Source of the DNA: Planctomycetaceae bacterium
GTDB taxonomy: Bacteria > Planctomycetota > Planctomycetia > Pirellulales > UBA1268
Assembly (NCBI GenBank): GCA_947453875.1
Contig: CANGIH010000065.1
Coordinates: 1-9,437, forward strand
Direction: 5' to 3'
DNA: 9,437 nucleotides
The translations under genes and the position numbers were made by a program. Each line of letters opens with the position of its first letter. Within the stretch, counting starts at the first letter, position 1. This document shows, piece after piece, positions 4,758-9,437 of the stretch. The notes below the pieces were generated by a model. It saw only the letters and a program-made list of their open reading frames with translations, searched no databases and was not told the origin of the DNA.

Positions 4758-5981
4758 CTAGCGGAATGACTCGGCGAGCCGCACGAGCGCCGCGATCCCG
4801 CGATCGAGCGTTCGGTCGGTGACGGTGTAGGCGATCCGGAAATGGGTGTCGGCCGCGCCGAACACGCTCCCCGGCACGACGATCAATTTCTCGCGCTCGG
4901 CCGCCACCTGCGCGAATGCCTTGCCGGAGCCTCCGGGCGCCTGGGGATAAAGGTAGAACGCCCCCCCCGGCTTCTCGAAGGCATAGTGGCCGGCAAGCCC
5001 CGCCATCAGCTTGTCGCGTTTCCGCTTGCACTCCGACAGCGGCACGTCCATCGGCGCGTCGAGGGCCGCGATCGCCCCCCACTGGCCCACCTGCGGGGCA
5101 CAGACGAAGGTGTATTGCTGGAGCATCGTGCAGGCGTCGATGACCTCCGGCGGGCCATGCACCCAGCCGACGCGCCAGCCGGTCATGGCATGCGATTTCG
5201 AGAAGCCGTCGATCACCACGACCCGATCGCTGTGGGCGGCTGGGGCATGGAAGGGCTCGTCGTAGCAGTAGGAACGGTAGAGCTCGTCGCTGACGAGCGT
5301 CACCCCGGCCCGTTCGGCAAGGAGGGCCAGATCGCGAACGGTGTCGAGCGGAGCCACGAAGCCGGTGGGGTTCGACGGGGTGTTGAGGAGGATCGCCTTG
5401 GTGCGCGGCGTGAGCGCCGCGGCGACGCGATCGACGTCGATGCGAAACGACGGTGACGTGTCGACGATCACACACCTGCCGCCGAGGAATTCGACCAGCG
5501 GCCGGTACATCACGAACGCCGGCTCGAAGAGGATCACCTCGTCGCCCGGATCGATCAGCGCCATCAGGACGAGCACGAGGGCGCCGCTCGAGCCGCTGGT
5601 GACGCAGAGCTTCCGCTCCGGATGGCCGAGCTCGTCGCGCACCGCACCCTCGAGGCGTTCGCGGAGCTGCGGGATTCCCTGGGTCTGGGTGTAGCCGCTG
5701 CGACCGGCGTCGATCGCCGCCTTGGCCGCCTCGCAAGCCGCGGGGGGCATGGCGAAGTCGGGCTGGCCGATGGCGAGATTGATCGGATCGTCGAGGCGCG
5801 CCGCCAGGTCGAAGGCCTTGCGGATCCCGGAGGAATCGAAGGCCCCCGCCCGCTTCGAGATGGCGGTGCGTCGCGTGCCCCCGGCCGGGTGGGCCGGGGC
5901 ACGCGACGCGACCTTGTCATTGTCAGCCGGACGAGTGCCGGCGGGGTTCCCCGTGGGCCCCCCAGCAGGAACCGCGCTCAC
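4758..5981 (-). CDS. Pyridoxal-phosphate-dependent aminotransferase, class I/II
   Basis: This is a fold-type I aminotransferase of the aspartate-aminotransferase superfamily, probably cytoplasmic. The amino donor cannot be told from sequence alone. Of 407 residues, the catalytic domain covers about 45-405: INLAIGQPDF (67-76), GYTQTQGIPQLRE (96-108), TSGSSGA (128-134, PLP phosphate contacts), NTPSNPTG (200-207, Asn204), SDELY (231-235), the Schiff-base Lys262 in GFSKSHAMTGWRVGW (259-273), and Arg382 in FRIAYT, which binds the substrate carboxylate. All key residues are present. The GTG start overlaps the upstream gene's TGA by four nt (GTGA), with AAGGA at 5992-5988. No other start occurs before the domain, so the unusual 40-residue Pro/Ala/Gly-rich N-terminus seems real; it does not look like a signal peptide. 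It is co-transcribed with the thioredoxin-like gene. Confidence 0.92.
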   Translation of the reverse strand: MSAVPAGGPTGNPAGTRPADNDKVASRAPAHPAGGTRRTAISKRAGAFDSSGIRKAFDLAARLDDPINLAIGQPDFAMPPAACEAAKAAIDAGRSGYTQTQGIPQLRERLEGAVRDELGHPERKLCVTSGSSGALVLVLMALIDPGDEVILFEPAFVMYRPLVEFLGGRCVIVDTSPSFRIDVDRVAAALTPRTKAILLNTPSNPTGFVAPLDTVRDLALLAERAGVTLVSDELYRSYCYDEPFHAPAAHSDRVVVIDGFSKSHAMTGWRVGWVHGPPEVIDACTMLQQYTFVCAPQVGQWGAIAALDAPMDVPLSECKRKRDKLMAGLAGHYAFEKPGGAFYLYPQAPGGSGKAFAQVAAEREKLIVVPGSVFGAADTHFRIAYTVTDRTLDRGIAALVRLAESFR

Positions 5982-7171
5982 TTGGCATCCTTGAAGAGCT
6001 TCGAGAGCTGCTCGCCGAGCTTCTCCCCGCGGACGTCCATCGTGATCACCTTGCCGTCACGGCCGATGAGGATCACCGTCGGGATGCCGGTGATGCCGTA
6101 CTGCGTCGCCAGCGGGTGCTGCCAGCCCTCTCCCTCCGGCTGCTCGTAGAGGATCGTCCAGGGGATTTCCTTCTCCTTCAGAAAGCCCTCGAGCGCGTCA
6201 CGATCGGTATCGAGGCTCACCCCCACCACCTCGAAGCCCTTGGCGTGGTACTTCTCATAGGCCGCCAGGACGTTGGGCATCTCGGCGATGCAGGGGCCGC
6301 ACCAGGTGGCCCAGAAATCGACGAGCACCACCTTGCCGGCGACGGACTTCTGGTTGAACGGGGTGCCGTCGAGGTTTGTGCCGGTGATCTCCATCTCGTT
6401 GCCCGGGAGCGACAGGCGGCGGAGCATCCCCTCGAAGCTCTTGCCGGCCGCCTGGACCTGCGGGTTGCTGCTCTTGGCGAACGACGCGCCGAAGCTTTCG
6501 TAGGCAGTGCGGGCGACTTCCTCGCCTCCGGGCATGTGCTCGACGGCACCAGCCAGCTGCACGGCCAGGGCCGCAGTCTGTTCGTCGTCCGGGTTGGCGG
6601 CGAGCATCGCCCCGACCTTCTCGACGAGCTTACCGGCCCCCTCAACGTCGCCGGTGGAGAACACCTTGCGAGCCTCACCGACGAGGACCATCTTTCGCGC
6701 CTCGTCGGCGAGTTGCTTGTCGTCGCTGTCGACGAGCGACTCCGCGTAGGCGGCGGCATCCTCGGCCGCCTGCTGGTCACCGAGCTGGCCGAGCATCGTC
6801 AGGCTCTCGAGCTTCATCTTCGAGGCCTTGGCGTAGTAGTCGTCGCCCGGCTTGGACTGGGCGAGGATCTTCTCGGCGACGGTGGTCGAGGTGGTGGCGA
6901 CCTGCTTGAAGAACGCCATCGCCTGCTCGCGGGAGGTGGGGCGGAAGTTCTTCGTGCGGAGACCATCGATGAACTCCATCAGCTCCTCGGGGGTGCCATC
7001 GGGCACCTCGCCGATCTCGGGGACGCCATCGGCCCCCTTCACCGCCTTCGGATCGGCGATGTCGTCGACGACCACCTGGGCACTTGCGCGGCCCCCGCTC
7101 GCCAGGACGACACCCGCAGCGCAGACAAGCGCCGGCCAGGCGCGACGGAGACAGGCAGACAACGACGGCAT
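5978..7171 (-). CDS. Exported TlpA-like thiol-disulfide oxidoreductase with helical N-terminal domain
   Basis: This is a predicted periplasmic redox protein of 397 residues. Residues 1-32 are a signal peptide: charged start, hydrophobic AWPALVCAAGVVLASGG, then a SPase I-like ASA site near 29-31. Residues about 55-255 are Ala/Glu/Lys-rich and helical, possibly TPR-like, with no recognised motif. Residues 260-397 are an AhpC/TSA-thioredoxin domain of the TlpA/ResA kind: VVLVDFWATWCGPCIAEMPN (281-300) with the CGPC pair Cys291/Cys294, VVGVSLD (315-321), and GIPTVILIGRDG (362-373) with the cis-Pro364. Both cysteines and the proline are intact, so redox activity is expected. Start: ATG at 7171 with AAGAGG at 7182-7177. 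The long open extension to 7408 lacks a signal and is rejected. Its TGA overlaps the aminotransferase GTG. The partner protein is unknown; the Cys-rich lipoprotein just upstream is one candidate. Confidence 0.9.
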   Translation of the reverse strand: MPSLSACLRRAWPALVCAAGVVLASGGRASAQVVVDDIADPKAVKGADGVPEIGEVPDGTPEELMEFIDGLRTKNFRPTSREQAMAFFKQVATTSTTVAEKILAQSKPGDDYYAKASKMKLESLTMLGQLGDQQAAEDAAAYAESLVDSDDKQLADEARKMVLVGEARKVFSTGDVEGAGKLVEKVGAMLAANPDDEQTAALAVQLAGAVEHMPGGEEVARTAYESFGASFAKSSNPQVQAAGKSFEGMLRRLSLPGNEMEITGTNLDGTPFNQKSVAGKVVLVDFWATWCGPCIAEMPNVLAAYEKYHAKGFEVVGVSLDTDRDALEGFLKEKEIPWTILYEQPEGEGWQHPLATQYGITGIPTVILIGRDGKVITMDVRGEKLGEQLSKLFKDAK

Positions 7172-7234
7172 GAGGACCTCTTCGGGGTACGCTCCGGCGG
7201 GAGCTGGTGGAAACGAGACGAAACGCTCCTGCCG

Positions 7235-7264
7235 ATCGTAACGGCGGCAGGCGGGGAGGGGCAA
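7235..7264 (-). promoter_or_regulatory. Weak candidate promoter for the thioredoxin-like / aminotransferase pair
   Basis: On the minus strand, TTGCCC at 7264-7259 and TACGAT at 7240-7235 are separated by 18 bp, each matching four of six consensus bases. It lies in the 145-bp gap and would give a leader of about 57 nt before the ATG at 7171. Read-through from the lipoprotein gene is the alternative. Confidence 0.3.
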
Positions 7265-7273
7265 TCCGACCAC

Positions 7274-7291
7274 CGGCGGCAATTCCCGCCG
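7274..7291 (-). terminator. Hairpin downstream of the lipoprotein gene
   Basis: CGGCGG and CCGCCG (7274-7279 and 7286-7291) form a perfect 6-bp stem with a 6-nt loop, about 25 nt past the lipoprotein stop at 7317. There is no U-tract. It may attenuate read-through into the thioredoxin-like gene. Confidence 0.35.
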
Positions 7292-7316
7292 CAGGCCCGG
7301 GGCGGGGGTGGTCGTT

Positions 7317-8846
7317 TCAGTGGACGATCGTGCGGAACCGCACAAAACCACCCTGTCCCGGCTTGAGTGTCCCCTTGAAGGCCCAGGAGAGTTGCGTCGA
7401 TCCATCATCCCCCTTGGAGGTGGTGATGTCGGCCGGGAGGTTGGAAACCACGCTCCCCTCGATCACCGCCAGACGGCCGGGAACGGCGTCGACGAGCGTG
7501 ATGTCGGTGAGTGGCCGGTCGCCGGAATTGAGCATGAAGATCGTGAAGTCGAGCTCCTCGCCGGGACGGGCGGTGTCGCTGCCGGCACGCTTGCAGAGCG
7601 TCAGCTCGCAACGGCCCGGCGACTCCAGCCGCAGCGTGGCGACCCCATGGTCGACTGCCAGCACGTCGGCGGCCTCGCCGTTGACGGTGACCTGTGCCCC
7701 GGAGACGCACGTCCAGGCCAGCGGCACCTCGATGCGGGTCTTGAGACGCGGCGCCACGACGTTGTGGACCTTCTCCACCGGGATATCGAGGACACGGACG
7801 GCCGGTCCATCGACCCCTTCGTTGAGCACCGGGGGCACGACCTTGTCGACGGCGAGGACCGGGATCCTGTCCTCGATCGCGATGCCGGGCTGCGCGAGGC
7901 GCGCGGCCACGACCTGATCCTGCTGCGTCTTGTCGCACACCGCCACCCCGGCGCTGTCGGCCCGGGCGATCGTATCGAGGATCACGCCCTTCGGGCCGGT
8001 GGGCATGGCATCCTCAAAAGGACGGGTCACTCGTCGCACCGAGGAAAACCTCGGCGCGTAGACGCACGTGCAGTTCGATGCCACCACGCAGGCCTCGGCC
8101 TCGAGACACGCCTCGTCATCCGGCGCCGGCCCGGGGCCGTCGGCGCGATAACGGGCGACGGTGTCACCCGAGGTCATGTTGCCGATCCGCGTCCGCCCCC
8201 GGGGGAGCGCCGGCTTGCCATGATCGCCTCCGTCGCAGACCAGACAGGGGCCGATCACCGGAATCGCGATCGTGGGGACGATCGGCGTGCAACCGCCGTC
8301 GGGGCAGCCCCCACCCTGGCAGTTGCCCCCGCGCGGGCCGAGCAGCCGACAGGCATGGAGGCGACAGCGGGGTGAACCGCAGCCCCCTCCCTTGCAGTCT
8401 CCGCCAGGACATCCCTGACCAGCGGCCGGCTGGCAGGCAGGCCCATTGCAGGTCGCCGACACCGGCATCACGGCGTCAGCCGGAAGGGCGACGGCCATCC
8501 CGGCGGCGTCGATGCGGGGGAGGGGAGGGGAGGGGTGTTCAAGCGCGGTGCGACGGACGGAAGCGTCGCGCAGCGGGGCCCTTGAAACTGCTTCGGCTTC
8601 GGCGCGGAGCGACGGATCAGGCGCCGCGGCGGAGCGGGGCGGGGCGCCGGCTGCCGCGTCAGAGGGGGTGGTCGCTTCCGCAGCGCCGGGGAGCACCGCC
8701 ACGAGCGCGGCGGGGGCGACGGCGGACGGTATCGCGGCCGTCGTCCCGCTGATGGAACGGCACGACGCCAGCAGGATCGCTCCTGCGGCCACGGCGAGCC
8801 AACGGATCATCTCACCCGGGCGAACACCCGGTCGGCGCGGCGTCAT
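7317..8846 (-). CDS. Cys-rich lipoprotein with pentapeptide Cys repeats and C-terminal DUF11-like domain
   Basis: This is a predicted envelope lipoprotein of 509 residues, function unknown. Parts in order: lipoprotein signal with lipobox LLASC (Cys29 is the lipidated residue, before RSIS); a low-complexity Ala/Pro/Ser linker (about 35-130); a Cys/Gly segment (133-186) with Cys at 146, 151, 156, 161, 166, 176, 181 and 186, exactly every five residues; a conserved-looking block with CVYAPRFSSVR (261-271); three imperfect repeats around DxVVxPxL (about 309-375); and a C-terminal DUF11-like beta-sandwich (about 421-509; PGEELDFTIFMLNSGDRPLTDITLVD...). DUF11 domains are common in planctomycete surface proteins. 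Start ATG 8846 overlaps the upstream TGA (ATGA), with GGAG at 8857-8854; ATG 8810 also gives an intact signal. The upstream partner is co-translated, and a secreted CGPC protein follows. The large antisense frame is a shadow. Confidence 0.82.
   Translation of the reverse strand: MTPRRPGVRPGEMIRWLAVAAGAILLASCRSISGTTAAIPSAVAPAALVAVLPGAAEATTPSDAAAGAPPRSAAAPDPSLRAEAEAVSRAPLRDASVRRTALEHPSPPLPRIDAAGMAVALPADAVMPVSATCNGPACQPAAGQGCPGGDCKGGGCGSPRCRLHACRLLGPRGGNCQGGGCPDGGCTPIVPTIAIPVIGPCLVCDGGDHGKPALPRGRTRIGNMTSGDTVARYRADGPGPAPDDEACLEAEACVVASNCTCVYAPRFSSVRRVTRPFEDAMPTGPKGVILDTIARADSAGVAVCDKTQQDQVVAARLAQPGIAIEDRIPVLAVDKVVPPVLNEGVDGPAVRVLDIPVEKVHNVVAPRLKTRIEVPLAWTCVSGAQVTVNGEAADVLAVDHGVATLRLESPGRCELTLCKRAGSDTARPGEELDFTIFMLNSGDRPLTDITLVDAVPGRLAVIEGSVVSNLPADITTSKGDDGSTQLSWAFKGTLKPGQGGFVRFRTIVH
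7722..7922 (-). repeat. Three imperfect 24-27 residue repeats in the lipoprotein
   Basis: Residues 309-375 contain DQVVAARL, DKVVPPVL and HNVVAPRL, each followed by an aliphatic stretch; the first two are followed by IPV-type strands (RIPVLAV, DIPVEKV). The CACGA core of each unit lies near 7908, 7836 and 7755 on the plus strand, spacings of 72 and 81 bp, whole codons in each case. This suggests old in-frame duplication of a short beta-rich unit. Confidence 0.5.
8289..8423 (-). repeat. Nine 15-bp units encoding a Cys-every-fifth-residue array
   Basis: Codons 142-186 of the lipoprotein divide into nine pentapeptides: AGQGC, PGGDC, KGGGC, GSPRC, RLHAC, RLLGP, RGGNC, QGGGC and PDGGC. Eight of nine end in Cys; the sixth ends in Pro. 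The Gly-rich units are most alike and the middle ones have diverged. A further Cys133/Cys138 pair has the same spacing just before. The regular spacing is directly visible; the structure and any metal or disulfide role are unknown. Confidence 0.8.
8516..8535 (+). other. Second four-tract G-quadruplex motif, inside the lipoprotein gene
   Basis: GGGGG (8516-8520) and three GGGG runs (8522-8525, 8527-8530, 8532-8535) are separated by single A bases on the plus strand, the template strand for this gene. It encodes the HPSPPLPR stretch of the linker. It has the same GGGGA pattern as 106-125. Confidence 0.6.
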
Positions 8847-9437
8847 GGCACCACTCCAGGCGAGGGGAGGCGATTGCCGAGGACCACCTCGGCGACGGGG
8901 GCACCGAGCGTGGCGGCGATGTCGCGCGGGTCGTCGCATGGCCGGACATCGAACCAGTTGGCGGCGGAGATGTCGGCCATGTCGGGATCGCATGCCATGT
9001 AGAGGATGCGTTCGACATGGGCCCCTTCGACCGCCATCACCAGATCGTTCTCGTCGATCGTCACCTCGACCGGGAACCGACGGTCCATGCCGGGCGGGGT
9101 GGCCAGCCGGGCGAGGATGCGGACGGTGGGATAGACCTCGAGGCCTTCGTAGCCGCGGATGCCGGCGATCCGCAGCCGGTAGGTGCTCCCCACCAGGAGC
9201 GTGGTCCTGAACGGTGCCGGCGCGGGGTCAGACCATCCCTCGAAGGTCTCGACCGAGACGGTCATCCCTTTCGGTCCCTGAATCGAGACCGGCTGGAGGG
9301 CCGCCGCCAGGAAGGCCTCCGGAAGGGGACCGGCCTGCGGGTGTCCGTGGGCGCCAATCGCTCCCGGTGTGAGTAAACCAGCGAATGTGCCCGCCGGATC
9401 CCCCGTCCCCACGTCGGCGCCCGGAAGCGTCGACACG
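8843..9437 (-). CDS. Planctomycete-type conserved hypothetical exported protein (5' end probably outside window)
   Basis: At least 197 residues of an unknown protein are visible, ending in a TGA at 8845-8843. The frame reaches the right edge; a GTG at 9436-9434 exists, but no signal peptide follows it, so the true start is probably beyond the window. The visible part begins with a Gly/Pro/Ala-rich region. It continues with VSIQGPKGMTVSVET and LVGSTYRLRIAGIRGYEGLEVYPTVRIL, then FPVEVTIDENDLVMAVEGAHVERILYMACDP. That GxTYRLRixgIxGxeGlevYPTv pattern resembles a group of planctomycete hypothetical proteins known to me only as conserved family members; no function is established. It has mixed beta character. 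It overlaps the lipoprotein start by four nt, so the two are translationally coupled and probably work together in the envelope. Family resemblance is from memory. Confidence 0.7.
   Translation of the reverse strand, partial: VSTLPGADVGTGDPAGTFAGLLTPGAIGAHGHPQAGPLPEAFLAAALQPVSIQGPKGMTVSVETFEGWSDPAPAPFRTTLLVGSTYRLRIAGIRGYEGLEVYPTVRILARLATPPGMDRRFPVEVTIDENDLVMAVEGAHVERILYMACDPDMADISAANWFDVRPCDDPRDIAATLGAPVAEVVLGNRLPSPGVVP
8854..8857 (-). promoter_or_regulatory. Shine-Dalgarno site supporting the lipoprotein start at 8846
   Basis: GGAG on the minus strand, seven nt before the ATG that overlaps the upstream stop codon (ATGA). It lies within the end of the upstream coding region and supports coupled translation and the 8846 start over ATG 8810. 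Confidence 0.55.

Noticed and set aside
4842..5456. Plus-strand open frame across the aminotransferase
   Set aside because: Antisense shadow of a complete aminotransferase with all catalytic residues; no recognisable protein features of its own.
7172..7408. Upstream extension of the thioredoxin-like frame
   Set aside because: A clear signal peptide starts at the ATG at 7171, with a Shine-Dalgarno-like site just before it. The extension would bury the signal and run into the lipoprotein gene.
7308..8375. Long plus-strand open frame (355 codons) antisense to the lipoprotein gene
   Set aside because: Rich in His/Arg/Asp from GC-rich antisense codons, no family features. The minus-strand frame has a lipobox, Cys array and DUF11-like domain, so this is a shadow made by the repeats and codon bias.

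Overview
The window is GC-rich bacterial chromosome, roughly 68-70% GC by eye. It most resembles a planctomycete of the Pirellulales type. This rests on three things: a secreted helical-plus-TlpA thioredoxin protein, a lipoprotein with a C-terminal DUF11-like domain next to an exported protein of a type I associate with planctomycetes, and mostly weak or absent Shine-Dalgarno sites. The assignment comes from gene style and remembered families, not from a search.

Layout. (1) Positions 1-661, minus strand: purE followed by the 5' end of purK, the two-enzyme CAIR step of purine synthesis. A run of four G4 tracts lies between them. (2) 662-903: divergent intergenic region with a weak candidate promoter and an imperfect hairpin. 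(3) 904-1992, plus: a full-length Sua5-type threonylcarbamoyl-AMP synthase. It converges, 20 bp apart, on (4) 2013-2927, minus: an NAD(P)-binding TIGR01777/YfcH-type epimerase whose leader holds three consecutive perfect inverted repeats. (5) 3113-4567, plus: a 12-helix MFS transporter with an unusual Gly/Asp-rich tail of hexapeptide repeats. (6) 4568-4757: a convergent intergenic region packed with hairpins. (7) 4758-7171, minus: an exported thioredoxin-fold protein followed by a fold-type I aminotransferase, joined by a 4-nt GTGA overlap. (8) 7317-9437, minus: a Cys-rich lipoprotein preceded by a 5'-partial exported protein, joined by a 4-nt ATGA overlap.

The left half is housekeeping (purines, tRNA t6A modification). 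The right half is envelope-directed: a lipoprotein with cysteines at exact five-residue spacing, its co-translated partner, and a secreted CGPC thioredoxin-like protein just downstream on the same strand. I see no mobile element, CRISPR, phage or toxin/defence module, and no tRNA or rRNA. The least ordinary signals are the Cys-every-5 pentapeptide repeat, the two hairpin clusters and the MFS tail repeat. I do not see a clear new multi-gene system; the best candidate is the Cys-rich lipoprotein with its neighbours.
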